Shown: positions 7,608-17,306, counted from the first letter of the stretch. The stretch: 64,000 nt of DNA from Vibrio thalassae (GCF_900089835.1 NZ_OANU01000021.1:1-64000), one strand, 5' to 3'. Made by a program: numbers and translations. Notes: a model not told the origin generated them from the sequence alone.

Positions 7608-8270
7608 ATGAATCAGAACCAAACTTCATTGCTATCTGAATTCGGCAATCCACTAGAGCGCGTTGAAATCGCACTACAAGCCCTTCGCGAAGGTCGCGGT
7701 GTGTTACTACTCGACGACGAAGATCGTGAAAACGAAGGCGATATCATCTATTCCGTTGACCACCTAACCAATCAACAAATGGCACTAATGATTCGTGAGT
7801 GCAGCGGTATTGTTTGCCTGTGTATTACTGACGAGCAAGCCAAACAGCTCGATTTACCACCGATGGTTGAGAACAACAACAGTGCAAATCAAACAGCATT
7901 TACCGTCTCTATCGAAGCCAAAGTGGGAGTGACGACTGGCGTCTCAGCGGCGGATCGCGTCACAACCATCAAAACCGCATGCCAACCTGGTGCCCGTCCT
8001 GAAGATCTAGCTCGACCGGGACATGTTTTCCCACTGCGAGCTAAACAAGGCGGGGTATTGACTCGTCGTGGTCATACCGAAGGCACCATTGACCTGATGC
8101 AAATGGCAGGCCTATCGCCATTTGGAGCTCTATGTGAAGTCACTAACCCTGATGGAACAATGGCAAAAGCACCAGAAATCGTCGCATTTGGTAAGCTTCA
8201 CAACATGCCAGTCCTGACAATCGAAGACATGGTTCAATATCGCCTAGCAACGGCAGAGCAGTCAGCATAA
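7608..8270 (+). CDS. ribB: 3,4-dihydroxy-2-butanone-4-phosphate synthase
   Basis: Converts ribulose 5-phosphate to 3,4-dihydroxy-2-butanone 4-phosphate plus formate, supplying the four-carbon unit of riboflavin. Cytosolic, Mg-dependent. The 220-residue single-domain protein has the acidic metal/substrate loop [10 protein letters not shown] (residues 36-45) and RRGHTEG (153-159), both diagnostic, and lacks the GTP cyclohydrolase II domain of RibBA fusions. Start ATG 7608 follows TAGGAG; the open frame upstream belongs to the leader. Control by the FMN riboswitch at 7264-7407 is expected. The next gene is convergent, so it looks monocistronic. Confidence 0.95.
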   Translation: MNQNQTSLLSEFGNPLERVEIALQALREGRGVLLLDDEDRENEGDIIYSVDHLTNQQMALMIRECSGIVCLCITDEQAKQLDLPPMVENNNSANQTAFTVSIEAKVGVTTGVSAADRVTTIKTACQPGARPEDLARPGHVFPLRAKQGGVLTRRGHTEGTIDLMQMAGLSPFGALCEVTNPDGTMAKAPEIVAFGKLHNMPVLTIEDMVQYRLATAEQSA

Positions 8271-8352
8271 CTCTTGATCCAATGAACATCGCCACCTCAT
8301 ATTAGGTGGCGATGTTGGTTCTAACATTGTGCTAAATTGGCGCTAATCGACT

Positions 8353-10878
8353 TTACTGGCATGCACCGGTATTTTCCCATACGCCCCACTCGCCTGATTG
8401 GGTAGGATCTTCACCTTGTGTCCACCATTTGGCTTTGTAGTTCTGACCTTGATAAATCACTTGATCACCGCCAGTGTAGATGGCTGCCGCATCCCAGTTA
8501 TCTTCACAAACACCAATAACAGGTCCATCTGCACTCACTGTAACAGTATGAGTCTGACTGGTACTTAGTGAGCCGTCACTAACCGTCACAGTAAATGTGT
8601 AACTGGTGTCGGTAGGAACACTAGGCGCAGAAAAACTCAAGGAGCTGCCTAACACTGATACGTCTAAACCATTTGGTGTTTGCCAACTGAAACTCAACGT
8701 ATCGTTTTCTGCGTCAGTGGATTCGCTAGCATCCAGCACTACAGCTTGATTAACGCTCGCAACCGTCGGACCCGTAATGACCGCATTAGGCGCAGTATTA
8801 TCCGGAGTAGTCACTGTTGGGTTAACGGTCACGGTAACTACATCTGTGGCTGTCGCTCCCTCATTGTCCGTGACTGTCACCGTAAACTGATAGCTCTTTT
8901 CTACGGTGACCTCTTGAACATCAAAACTCGCCTGAACTGTGTCGGCGCCAACAAGAGTCACTGTACCACCAGCCGTTTGCATCCAACGATAGCTTACGAT
9001 AGAGCCATCACTATCGCGTGACGCGCTAGCATCTAGAGTTACTGTTGCTGGGCCTTGCACAGATTGGTTCGCACCAGCACTGGCGACAGGCGCTCGATTA
9101 CTTGGTGTTCCGCCTGCTAACCCTTCATGCATTGCATTGAGGATATCACCATTGTCAGCGTCTATTTCCCATGAAAATAGACCTGCAAGCCCAAGACTTT
9201 GTGCATAAGCGCCTTTTGCCTTCACTGAACGCTCATCATCGAAAGTAATCAACTCGCCTGTGGTTTGATTCCAGACATAAGCCGCTTCCGCCATCGCATC
9301 ATAACCATATTCAAACCCGTTGACGCCCGTATTGCCCTCGCCCAGCATATAGGTTTTTATACCTTTGTAATCAATGACACCATCTTCCCATACACCTTGA
9401 GCTGTGGATCCGGTCAGTTTGCCCGTCGCAACACCAGTCATCGGATCCGAGGGGTCGCTCAAGGTATCTGGTGTTACTCCAGTCCAACCTCGCCCATACA
9501 TAGCTGCGCCCAATACCAACTTGCTCGCAGGCACACCTTGAGCCAACAACAATTGAATACCATTATCCGCCGTATAAGCTGGCCCTTTATAAGAAACCCC
9601 TTCGGCATCGACACCCGTTCCATCACATTGCCCAGGACGCATAAAGTTGCCACAGTACAATGCTGCTTGGTGTCCGGGAACGTTGTTCCAACCACCATAG
9701 AAGTCATACGTCATCGCGAAGATATAATCCATGTATGGAATAGCTTTGGCATAATCTACGTCTTCAATCTTGTCATGACCGACGCCAATCGCAGAAGTTA
9801 GCTCGTAGTTTCTCCCTGTTTCCGCTTCAAGCTCATCCAGCATAGCTCGCAGCTCGCTCATCAAGTTGATGTAAGCTGGACCATCTTTGACAGGGTCACC
9901 TAAGTCAGGTGCGGCACCATCACCACCGGGATATTCCCAATCAATATCTACACCATCATAGAACTTCCAAGTTTTTAGGAAACGTTTCACAGACGCGACG
10001 AATACGTCTCGATTGGCCTTGTCGGTAAAGCTGTAAAAGGCATCTGAAAGGGTCCAGCCGCCGATAGAAGGAAGAATTTTAAGATCGGGATTACGCTGTT
10101 TTAGTGCCATTAACATAGCGTAATTGCCTTTTATTGGCGTGTTGTAATCATGGCCTGCTTGTGTGAACCCTTTCTGGTACGCCGCCCATGGATCGTGGAT
10201 AACGACTTCAAAATCTTGCATACCCTTACAAGCGGTTTGCAACGCATTAAAACTATTACCGCCCACAGACTTAACCGATTCATTAGGACCACAAATCGGG
10301 ATAAAACCGTAAAGAATATGCGTTAAGTTGTCTGCCGGAATGTTATCGACCGTGTAGTCACGTCCATAGATTCCCCACTCAACAAAGTAAGTACCAACAA
10401 CCGTATTCGGATCGGTGTGGTAAGTCTTGTTATTTGGATCAATATTCATCGCCAAGGGTGCAAGATGAGAACCATCAGTATCCGCAACCACCAGCTCCAT
10501 TGGTGAGCTTTTACTGCACCCTGTTGTATCACACGCTTCAACTTGCATCTGATACAAGCCACCCTGACCATAGCCAAACGTTGCAGTTGTCTGGCTGCCT
10601 GTTATTGGCCCTGTTGCCACCTTATTGCCATCAAAATAGATGTTGTACGTATCTCCGGTGGTACCACTCCACTGATTAAAGGTGATTTTGATCTCTGCTA
10701 GATCATGATATTGAACCATCTGGTCATAACCAGAAGTGGTTTCCATAGCCAACTGGATTTTCGAAAACTGCAGATTATTCGAACCCCAGACGTCAATTGA
10801 GGGTTTTGCTGGTGCAGCATTGACACTCTGGCTTACTGCCAAAGCAACTGCTGATACCGCTAATAATAGATTCTTCAT
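8353..10878 (-). CDS. chiA: Secreted GH18 chitinase with PKD domains and chitin-binding domain
   Basis: An 841-residue exported enzyme that cleaves beta-1,4 GlcNAc links in chitin. Order: signal peptide (1-21, cut after VNA), ChiA-type N-terminal Ig-like domain (about 24-135), GH18 barrel (about 160-590) with SIGGW and the catalytic DGVDIDWEYP, where Glu315 is the proton donor, two PKD domains (about 597-690 and 697-785), each with a V.L.AS.S.D pattern, and a C-terminal CBM5/12-like domain (W-rich, AKWWTQGEDP). Length and Glu315 numbering match the Vibrio harveyi chitinase A (about 850 residues). Monocistronic, convergent with ribB. Control is probably chitin-sugar dependent as in other vibrios, not shown here. 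Confidence 0.93.
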   Translation of the reverse strand: MKNLLLAVSAVALAVSQSVNAAPAKPSIDVWGSNNLQFSKIQLAMETTSGYDQMVQYHDLAEIKITFNQWSGTTGDTYNIYFDGNKVATGPITGSQTTATFGYGQGGLYQMQVEACDTTGCSKSSPMELVVADTDGSHLAPLAMNIDPNNKTYHTDPNTVVGTYFVEWGIYGRDYTVDNIPADNLTHILYGFIPICGPNESVKSVGGNSFNALQTACKGMQDFEVVIHDPWAAYQKGFTQAGHDYNTPIKGNYAMLMALKQRNPDLKILPSIGGWTLSDAFYSFTDKANRDVFVASVKRFLKTWKFYDGVDIDWEYPGGDGAAPDLGDPVKDGPAYINLMSELRAMLDELEAETGRNYELTSAIGVGHDKIEDVDYAKAIPYMDYIFAMTYDFYGGWNNVPGHQAALYCGNFMRPGQCDGTGVDAEGVSYKGPAYTADNGIQLLLAQGVPASKLVLGAAMYGRGWTGVTPDTLSDPSDPMTGVATGKLTGSTAQGVWEDGVIDYKGIKTYMLGEGNTGVNGFEYGYDAMAEAAYVWNQTTGELITFDDERSVKAKGAYAQSLGLAGLFSWEIDADNGDILNAMHEGLAGGTPSNRAPVASAGANQSVQGPATVTLDASASRDSDGSIVSYRWMQTAGGTVTLVGADTVQASFDVQEVTVEKSYQFTVTVTDNEGATATDVVTVTVNPTVTTPDNTAPNAVITGPTVASVNQAVVLDASESTDAENDTLSFSWQTPNGLDVSVLGSSLSFSAPSVPTDTSYTFTVTVSDGSLSTSQTHTVTVSADGPVIGVCEDNWDAAAIYTGGDQVIYQGQNYKAKWWTQGEDPTQSGEWGVWENTGACQ

Positions 10879-11227
10879 TCTTTGTTCTCTTTCCCTGAAA
10901 GGTCTTAATGACGCTGCTTACATCGGTTATAAAAATGTAAACATCGAGAACAATTAATAGAACTTGGGGGTTATTTTGTGCTCAAAAAATAAACTCATTT
11001 CGAGTCACCACTCAAAAATACGCCATATGTAACAAGAATTTTCATTGGTGTTTTTAGGTTGTGCCCAGAATTTTATTCTTGTGATGGTTCTTCTTTCTTT
11101 AAAAAGCACCAAACCCATCACCACAGCAAATCAATATCATTGGGAATATTTATCATTTCAGTCGATGAGCTCACGTTTTAATTCTGGAAAAAAACCAGCG
11201 CTTGTATAACAATATCCTTTCTCATTA
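10879..11227. other. Divergent promoter region of chiA and the thiamin-salvage operon
   Basis: No gene seen. It must hold the minus-strand chiA promoter and the plus-strand promoter of the TPP-riboswitch transcript. The stretch is AT-rich with several runs of A or T; I could not assign promoters with confidence. Confidence 0.4.
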
Positions 11228-11311
11228 GTCGGGGAGCGTTTTCGCTGAGATCACCAAAGTGGTGAGACCCGTTGAACCTGATTCAGTTAGCACTGGCGTA
11301 GGGAACTGATA
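11228..11311 (+). promoter_or_regulatory. TPP riboswitch (THI element)
   Basis: The conserved parts are present: GGGGAGC, GCTGAGA, GAGACCCGTTGAACCTGA and the closing CTGGCGTAGGGAACTGA. TPP binding lowers expression of the genes downstream. A GATAGAC/GTCTATC pairing (11308-11314 with 11340-11346) overlaps the 3' edge of the aptamer and is followed by a weak T-rich run, so it may be the switching hairpin. The first gene, thiD, begins 79 bases downstream. Confidence 0.95.
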
Positions 11312-11390
11312 GACACCGCACTAAGATCCTGCGTCCGCAGTCTATCTTTGTCTGCCTATGTCGTGTTCCTTGCCAGAAAAGGAACATGAT

Positions 11391-12212
11391 ATGACATCAT
11401 CCGTCTCTAAAACCCCTATTGTATTAACGATCGCTGGCTCTGACTCTGGCGGTGGTGCTGGCATTCAAGCGGACATTAAAGCTATTTCAGCAACAGGTTC
11501 TTACGCATGCTCAGTTATTACTGCTTTGACCGCGCAAAACACGCAAGGCGTATCCGGTATTCTCGGCATCGATCCTGAGTTTGTTAAGGCACAATTAGAC
11601 TCTGTATTTAGCGACTTAGATGTGGTCGCGGTCAAGATTGGTATGCTGGCTGACGCCAATATTATTCGCGCTGTGGCTGAGAAGATTCGTCAATATCAAC
11701 CAAAGCATGTGGTTCTCGACCCAGTAATGGTCGCTACCAGTGGTGACCTCTTGCTAGAAACGTCCGCTATTGATGCATTAAAAGCGGAATTACTACCTTT
11801 GGCGACAGTTATCACCCCGAATTTGCCAGAAGGTGCAGCCTTACTGAGCACACAAGTCCCACAATCTCAAAAAGACATGGAAGCGTTGATTGACAAGCTG
11901 CGCGCGCTTAATACATCGGCCATTTTATTGAAAGGTGGTCATCTTGAATCAGACTCCAGCAGTAACGACCTCCTAATTACCCAAGACGATGTTTCTGTCT
12001 TTGAAACAACGCGTATCAATACCAAGAATACTCATGGGACAGGTTGTACATTAAGCTCCGCTATTGCCTCTTATCTGGCACAAGGCCATGACCTGCACCA
12101 GGCGGTATCTAACGGTAAAAACTATATTACACAAGCCATTGCTCACGCTGATGAGCTCGATGTTGGCAAGGGACATGGTCCCGTTCACCACTTCTATGCG
12201 TTAAACCGATGA
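11391..12212 (+). CDS. thiD: Hydroxymethylpyrimidine (phosphate) kinase
   Basis: Phosphorylates HMP and then HMP-P to HMP-PP, the pyrimidine half of thiamin. 273 residues, with the family start VLTIAGSDSGGGAGIQADIK, the DPVMVATSG segment, and NTHGTGCTLSSA near residue 225, which holds the anion hole and the conserved Cys. The start at 11391 has AAAAGGAA upstream; an ATG at 11358 in the same frame has none. It is the first gene after the TPP riboswitch, and its stop overlaps the ATPase start (ATGA). Its presence at the head of an uptake operon suggests it handles salvaged pyrimidine. Confidence 0.93.
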   Translation: MTSSVSKTPIVLTIAGSDSGGGAGIQADIKAISATGSYACSVITALTAQNTQGVSGILGIDPEFVKAQLDSVFSDLDVVAVKIGMLADANIIRAVAEKIRQYQPKHVVLDPVMVATSGDLLLETSAIDALKAELLPLATVITPNLPEGAALLSTQVPQSQKDMEALIDKLRALNTSAILLKGGHLESDSSSNDLLITQDDVSVFETTRINTKNTHGTGCTLSSAIASYLAQGHDLHQAVSNGKNYITQAIAHADELDVGKGHGPVHHFYALNR

Positions 12213-12949
12213 TCGATATTCGTCTGGAAAACGCCACGCTGACCTACTTAGGTGACTCTCAGCCGATTTTCACCAATTTGAGCGTGCAGTTTACCGCAGG
12301 CAATTGGACCGCATTGTTAGGCCCTAGTGGGTGTGGAAAATCAACACTATTACGCTATCTCGCAGGGCTACTTTCAGAAAAAGTCAACTTTACCGCCAGC
12401 AAGCAGGCTCCGCCTATTAACGAACTCGCGGACAATGTGGCCTATATGGCACAGCAAGACTTACTTATGCCTTGGTTAACTGTGATCGATAACGTGTGTT
12501 TAGCCACACGACTCAATGGGTTGCCTGTCGATGCTGCAACAAAAACTAGAGCCATGGCGTTATTGGAGCAAGTTGGGCTTGATAGTAAAGCCAATGTGCC
12601 TCCCAACGAACTCTCTGGAGGACAGAAGCAGCGCGTCGCGCTAGCTCGAACTTTAATGCAAGACAAACCTATTGTGTTAATGGACGAGCCATTTTCTGCG
12701 CTTGATGCCGTTACGCGACATAAATTGCAAAACCTTGCCGCTGCGCTATTGCGTGATAAAACCGTGTTATTGATCACTCACGATCCGCAAGAAGCACTAA
12801 GACTGGGTGAGCAGATTTTAGTCATGAACGGTAAACCCGCTCAACTTAATAAAATTACGCCTCCCAAATCGGCGATTCCTCGCGATATTGATAGCGAGTT
12901 TGCAACCATTCAACAATCCATCCTAGAGCATTTAGGGGGACACTCGTGA
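12209..12949 (+). CDS. thiZ: ABC transporter ATPase for thiamin pyrimidine precursor (ThiZ-like)
   Basis: A 246-residue nucleotide-binding subunit with Walker [11 protein letters not shown]-loop AYMAQQDLLMPW, signature LSGGQKQRVALART, Walker B IVLMDEP and the switch His of LITHDP. It belongs to the nitrate/sulfonate/taurine-type ATPases, the group that serves ThiXYZ. It energises the permease encoded immediately after, with which it shares a 4-base GTGA overlap. With thiD upstream and a Thi5-like binding protein downstream, uptake of formylaminopyrimidine or HMP is the likely task. The gene symbol is by analogy with Bacillus thiXYZ. Confidence 0.8.
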   Translation: MIDIRLENATLTYLGDSQPIFTNLSVQFTAGNWTALLGPSGCGKSTLLRYLAGLLSEKVNFTASKQAPPINELADNVAYMAQQDLLMPWLTVIDNVCLATRLNGLPVDAATKTRAMALLEQVGLDSKANVPPNELSGGQKQRVALARTLMQDKPIVLMDEPFSALDAVTRHKLQNLAAALLRDKTVLLITHDPQEALRLGEQILVMNGKPAQLNKITPPKSAIPRDIDSEFATIQQSILEHLGGHS

Positions 12950-13752
12950 CCGTCTTAACACAAGTCGCAGAGCATAGCCGCCGACAAACAGCTGAGCAGA
13001 AAAAACAAGGGCTAAGTGCGCTATTTCGAGTGCTGATTAGCTTTCTGATTATCTTAGGGCTTTGGAAAGCTATCGTGGTGCTGTTTGAGCTACCTAGTTT
13101 TATCTTGCCAGCACCTGAAGACGTGCTCCTTAAGCTTGTCGAACGTCAGGATGTGTTGCTCAAACATACTTGGGTTACAACGCAGGAGATCCTACTCGGA
13201 CTGCTCCTTGGTTTATCCATGGGGCTATTTTTTGCCCTGCAAATGCTGTTGTTCCAGCCTGTTAAACGCTGGCTACTGCCGATTTTAATAACCAGTCAGG
13301 CAATCCCTGTGTTCGCGCTTGCGCCTATTTTGATGCTGTGGCTAGGTTACGGGATTGCTTCCAAAGTGGTCATGGCTGCACTGATTATCTTCTTCCCAGT
13401 CACCACTTGCTGTTACGACGGACTGCGTAATACGCCTCTGGGTTATTTGGATTTATCTCAGACCATGGGGGCTAGCCGATTCCGCCAGCTTTGGCACATA
13501 CGTTTGCCCGCTTCACTGCCTGTCCTCGCATCAGGTATACGCGTTGCCGTTGTGGTCGCCCCCATCGGTGCTGTCGCCGGAGAGTGGGTCGGCTCGAGTG
13601 AGGGCTTAGGGTATCTCATGTTACAAGCCAATGCGCGCATGCTGATCGATGAAATGTTTGCGGCACTGTTTATATTAGCCAGCGTCTCCGTCGCGCTTTA
13701 CTTCTTTACCGATTGGGGGCTTAAGCGCCTAATCCCTTGGGAAAATAAATAA
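12946..13752 (+). CDS. thiX: ABC transporter permease for thiamin pyrimidine precursor (ThiX-like)
   Basis: A 268-residue inner-membrane protein with about six hydrophobic segments. The BPD_transp_1 coupling (EAA) loop is visible as MGASRFRQLWHIRLPASLPVLASG near residues 178-200. It starts with GTG inside the stop of the ATPase gene, so translation is coupled. The binding protein gene follows 18 bases after its stop. Function is inferred from operon and TPP control; the substrate cannot be read from a permease. Confidence 0.8.
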   Translation: MTVLTQVAEHSRRQTAEQKKQGLSALFRVLISFLIILGLWKAIVVLFELPSFILPAPEDVLLKLVERQDVLLKHTWVTTQEILLGLLLGLSMGLFFALQMLLFQPVKRWLLPILITSQAIPVFALAPILMLWLGYGIASKVVMAALIIFFPVTTCCYDGLRNTPLGYLDLSQTMGASRFRQLWHIRLPASLPVLASGIRVAVVVAPIGAVAGEWVGSSEGLGYLMLQANARMLIDEMFAALFILASVSVALYFFTDWGLKRLIPWENK

Positions 13753-13770
13753 CAATCAAAAGGAAAGACC

Positions 13771-14718
13771 ATGAAATCCATGCTCAAACTCTCTGCAACT
13801 TTACTACTAAGCTTGGCCAGTACCGTGCCAGCTCATGCAGCAGAAAAAAAACTCACGCTTATGCTCGATTGGTTTGTTAACCCAAACCACGGCCCAATCG
13901 TGATTGCTCAAGAAAAAGGCTACTTTAAACAACAGGGACTGAATGTGGATATTCAAGAGCCTGCCGACCCAAGCACACCAGCTAAGCTGGTTGCAGCAGG
14001 TAAAGTCGACCTCGCCGTTTCGTATCAAACAAGCCTTACCATTGATGTTGCTGCCGGACTGCCACTGATCCGCAGCGCAACTCTGATCGCGACACCGCTT
14101 AATACCATGATGGTATTGGACAATGGCAAGATTAATACACTCGCAGACCTTAAAGGTAAAAAAATAGGCATTGCTATCGCCGGTAACGAAGAGGCGACGA
14201 TAGGCACCATGCTTAATACTGAGGGGGTAAAATTTGACGACGTACAGATCATCAATGTGGGCTGGGCTCTCTCTTCTTCCCTTGCTTCAGGAAAAGTCGA
14301 CGCGATTTGGGGTGGGTTAAGAAACTTTGAAACCAACCAGCTTGAACTTGAAGGCTATAAACCAAAGGCCTTTTTCCCAGAAGAACACGGTGTTCCGACT
14401 TATGAAGAGCTCGTGTTTGTTGCCAATGCCAACAGCTACGACAAAGACGCCATCGTAAAGTTTAACCGTGCGATTGAAAAAGCGACGACTTACATCGTGA
14501 ACCATCCAACGGCGTCTTGGAATGAATTTGTAGCCTACGCACCAGACACGTTAAACAACGAACTCAATAAAAGAGCATGGCGTGACACATTGACACGATT
14601 TGCGCTTCGCCCGTCAGCAGTTGATGCCAGCAAATATGACGCGTTTACCGAATTTATGTATCAGCACAACATTATCAGTGCTAAGCCAAAAGCAGAGACC
14701 ATTGTACCTGTACTTTAG
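13771..14718 (+). CDS. thiY: Periplasmic thiamin-pyrimidine-precursor binding protein (ThiY/NMT1-like)
   Basis: A 315-residue secreted binding protein: signal peptide to about residue 23 (VPAHA, then AEKK), then TLMLDWFVNPNHGPIVIAQ, the NMT1/THI5-like opening shared by yeast Thi5 and bacterial ThiY. ThiY binds N-formyl-4-amino-5-aminomethyl-2-methylpyrimidine, a breakdown product of thiamin. AAAGGAAAG precedes the ATG. Located between the permease and tenA, in a TPP-controlled operon; this supports a salvage function over nitrate or sulfonate binding, which share the fold. Confidence 0.85.
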   Translation: MKSMLKLSATLLLSLASTVPAHAAEKKLTLMLDWFVNPNHGPIVIAQEKGYFKQQGLNVDIQEPADPSTPAKLVAAGKVDLAVSYQTSLTIDVAAGLPLIRSATLIATPLNTMMVLDNGKINTLADLKGKKIGIAIAGNEEATIGTMLNTEGVKFDDVQIINVGWALSSSLASGKVDAIWGGLRNFETNQLELEGYKPKAFFPEEHGVPTYEELVFVANANSYDKDAIVKFNRAIEKATTYIVNHPTASWNEFVAYAPDTLNNELNKRAWRDTLTRFALRPSAVDASKYDAFTEFMYQHNIISAKPKAETIVPVL

Positions 14719-14726
14719 GAGCCAAA

Positions 14727-15389
14727 ATGAACCATCAAGACTTAATTAGCGCTTGCCAACAAGAGTGGTTAGCTTATACCGAGCATGACTTCGTCAAGCA
14801 GCTAGCCGCAGGTACTCTCGACCAGCAAGCTTATTTACACTATTTGAAACAAGACTTTTTGTTCTTAAAACAATACGCTCGTGCTTATGCTCTCGCGATC
14901 TACAAAGCCAAAACGCTCACTCAAATGCGTGAAGCAGTACCCAGTGTGGAAGCGCTATTGAACTCTGAAATTAGCCACCATGTCACTTATTGCCATCAGT
15001 GGGGAATCACAGAAGCGGATATGGAGGCGGAGATCGAAGATTTTGGCACTGTGGCGTACACCCGATATGTTCTTGATGCGGGAATGACTGGGGAATTGGT
15101 TGACCTTTATGCTGCACTCGCGCCTTGTGCAATAGGCTATGCGGTCATCGGTGATAACTTACTAAAAAGCGCCGACACCATGCTTGAAGGTAATCCATAT
15201 CGCAGCTGGATCGAATTATATGGCAGTGAAGAATTTCAATCTGGGGTACAAACCAGTATTAAACGATTAGACGCACTGCTCAAAGACATTGACCCGCAAA
15301 GTCAGAGAGCTAAAGAACTCGTACATGTGTTTAAAACAGCAACTCGTATGGAAATAGCCTTTTGGCAGCAAGGGCTGGACGCCGCCTAA
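14727..15389 (+). CDS. tenA: Aminopyrimidine aminohydrolase, TenA family
   Basis: TenA hydrolyses 4-amino-5-aminomethyl-2-methylpyrimidine to HMP, feeding ThiD. 220 residues, all-helical family length. Visible: the early YLKQDFLFLKQYARAYALA helix, the catalytic-Cys region LAPCAIGYAVIG (Cys about residue 134) and a C-terminal ATRMEIAFWQQ helix with the conserved Glu. These match TenA_C enzymes (the Cys type). TAGGAG lies just upstream of the ATG. Last gene of the operon; a strong terminator follows within 4 bases. A ylmB-type deformylase is not in this operon. Confidence 0.9.
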   Translation: MNHQDLISACQQEWLAYTEHDFVKQLAAGTLDQQAYLHYLKQDFLFLKQYARAYALAIYKAKTLTQMREAVPSVEALLNSEISHHVTYCHQWGITEADMEAEIEDFGTVAYTRYVLDAGMTGELVDLYAALAPCAIGYAVIGDNLLKSADTMLEGNPYRSWIELYGSEEFQSGVQTSIKRLDALLKDIDPQSQRAKELVHVFKTATRMEIAFWQQGLDAA

Positions 15390-15392
15390 TCG

Positions 15393-15421
15393 AAAGCCGA
15401 CCAATCAGGTCGGCTTTTTTA
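15393..15421 (+). terminator. Rho-independent terminator after tenA
   Basis: Ten-base stem AAAGCCGACC/GGTCGGCTTT with loop AATCA, followed by a T run. It closes the thiD-tenA operon. Confidence 0.9.
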
Positions 15422-15718
15422 TCTCTGCTATTAGCTCAAATAACAAACAAATATCACTCAAACAAACCGAATTTTAAATTTTGCGCCCAACATCACGCGT
15501 TAACACAATATTTACATCTAAACTTAACATTCGCAACAACCTTAGGTAGGATGCGCACAGTGTTTTTAATAAATTTAAACACTTCGCGCTCAGCTTTCTC
15601 ATGCTTTTCGTGCAAGCAAGGACGATTGAGAAACGATGGGTATCAACAATAGCTTTTGAACAATCAGACCATCAGTCGCTGAGTTTCGAAGGCTACCCCA
15701 GCTTTACAGGGAAGAACT
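15422..15718. other. Leader and promoter region of the AGCS symporter gene
   Basis: No gene seen in about 297 bases. TTAACA followed by TAGGAT (around 15525-15550) may form a promoter. AGGGAAGAACT precedes the ATG at 15719. No tandem glycine riboswitch is present. Confidence 0.4.
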
Positions 15719-17266
15719 ATGCAGTCTTTGGTTGATTTTTTAAACGGGATAATCTGGAGTCCCGCTCTAATTTATTTATGTCTTGGTGCTGGCCTATTTT
15801 ATTCAGTACTGACTCGCTTCGTGCAAGTGCGACACTTCTTTGAAATGTGGCGCTTATTACTTTCTGGCAAAAGCTCTGAAAAAGGGATTTCCTCATTCCA
15901 AGCTTTAGCCGTTTCACTCTCTGGTCGCGTTGGTACTGGTAACATTGCCGGTGTTGCTGCTGCTATTGGTTTTGGTGGTCCTGGCGCGGTGTTTTGGATG
16001 TGGGTGGTCGCATTTTTCGGCGCAGCCACCGCTTATATTGAATCGACCCTTGCTCAGATTTATAAAGAAGAAGATAAAGGTGAGTTTCGTGGCGGCCCTG
16101 CTTATTACATAGAAAAAGCAATGGGGCAAAAATGGTATGCATGGGTCTTCGCGATCGCCACTATTTTTGCATGTGGGGTACTGCTACCTGGCGTTCAATC
16201 AAACAGTATTGGTAATGCGGTAGAGACTGCCTTCGGCACAGGCGCAATGATTGAGACCGCAATCGGCACCTTCAGTTTTGCTAAAATTTTCACCGGTGCC
16301 GTTATTTCTGTGATTCTAGCATTCATTATTTTTGGTGGCGTAAAACGAATCGCCAACTTCACGCAAGTTGTGGTTCCATTTATGGCGCTGGCGTACATCG
16401 TCATCGCGTTTGTCATTATTCTTCTTAACATTGGTGAATTACCTCGCATTGTGAGCATGATCATCGGCGATGCATTCACACCAATGGCTGGCTTCGGTGC
16501 CGCGATTGGCTGGGGTGTAAAACGTGGTGTTTATTCGAATGAAGCAGGTCAAGGTACAGGCCCTCATGCAGCGGCAGCGGCAAACGTTGAGCATCCAGCA
16601 CAGCAAGGTTTGGTACAGTCATTCTCAATTTATATCGATACGCTACTTGTTTGTTCTGCGACTGCATTTATGATTCTTATTACAGGTGCATACAATGTAA
16701 ATGGTCCAGAAAGTACCTTCTTGGTTCAAAACCTTGCTGAAACCGTCGCAGCTAACGGCCCGGCGTTTACTCAACTCGCGATTGAAAGCACAATGCCCGG
16801 CTTTGGTAAGCTGTTTATCGCTTTTGCGCTATTCTTCTTCGCCTTTACGACCATACTGGCCTACTACTACATTGCCGAAACGAACATTGCTTATATTCGC
16901 CGTACCTTCAAAGTTCCTGGCCTGATGTTTATTCTGAAGCTAGTGTTAATTACCTCTGTGTTCTATGGAACAGTCAAGGCTGCAAACTTAGCGTGGGCGA
17001 TGGGTGATGTAGGTGTTGGCCTGATGGCATGGTTAAATATCGTCGGTATTCTAATTATCTTCTTCATCGCCAAGCCTGCTGTAATTGCACTGAAAGATTA
17101 CGAAAGGCAACAAGAGCAAGGTGTCGAAGAGTATACCTTCAACCCTATAGCGCTCGGTATCAAAGGAGCTGACTATTGGGAAGGACGCTACGAACGCATC
17201 ACTGGAGAGAAACCTGAGCCAGAACAAGTGAGTTCAATTTCAGGAGAAGCCCAAACCTCGCAATAA
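15719..17266 (+). CDS. Sodium:alanine/glycine symporter, AGCS family
   Basis: A 515-residue inner-membrane carrier with about 11 hydrophobic segments. Family hallmarks: QALAVSLSGRVGTGNIAGVAAAI with the substrate-site GTGN region, GGPGAVFWMW, GEFRGGPAYYIEKAMG and the KRGVYSNEAGQGTGPHAAAAA loop. AGCS proteins import alanine or glycine with Na+. The C-terminal 50 residues are hydrophilic and carry YWEGRY. It is probably monocistronic: a terminator follows and the next gene is convergent. Which amino acid it carries is not readable from the sequence. Confidence 0.88.
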   Translation: MQSLVDFLNGIIWSPALIYLCLGAGLFYSVLTRFVQVRHFFEMWRLLLSGKSSEKGISSFQALAVSLSGRVGTGNIAGVAAAIGFGGPGAVFWMWVVAFFGAATAYIESTLAQIYKEEDKGEFRGGPAYYIEKAMGQKWYAWVFAIATIFACGVLLPGVQSNSIGNAVETAFGTGAMIETAIGTFSFAKIFTGAVISVILAFIIFGGVKRIANFTQVVVPFMALAYIVIAFVIILLNIGELPRIVSMIIGDAFTPMAGFGAAIGWGVKRGVYSNEAGQGTGPHAAAAANVEHPAQQGLVQSFSIYIDTLLVCSATAFMILITGAYNVNGPESTFLVQNLAETVAANGPAFTQLAIESTMPGFGKLFIAFALFFFAFTTILAYYYIAETNIAYIRRTFKVPGLMFILKLVLITSVFYGTVKAANLAWAMGDVGVGLMAWLNIVGILIIFFIAKPAVIALKDYERQQEQGVEEYTFNPIALGIKGADYWEGRYERITGEKPEPEQVSSISGEAQTSQ

Positions 17267-17277
17267 GCGAGGCAAAC

Positions 17278-17306
17278 AAAAAAAGGGTAGCGTTCGCTAC
17301 CCTTTT
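17278..17306. terminator. Bidirectional terminator between the AGCS and SatP-like genes
   Basis: Near-perfect palindrome AAAAGGGTAGCG/CGCTACCCTTTT with a TT loop. The A run on one side and T run on the other let it serve both convergent genes. Confidence 0.9.

Noticed and set aside
9265..9801. Long plus-strand ORF of 178 codons inside the chitinase gene
   Set aside because: It is antisense to a well-supported GH18 domain and shows no family motifs; a shadow frame.
15422..15718. Glycine riboswitch upstream of the AGCS symporter
   Set aside because: In V. cholerae a tandem glycine riboswitch precedes a symporter of this family, but the conserved GGACAGAG-type and CACCGAAG-type elements are not in this leader.
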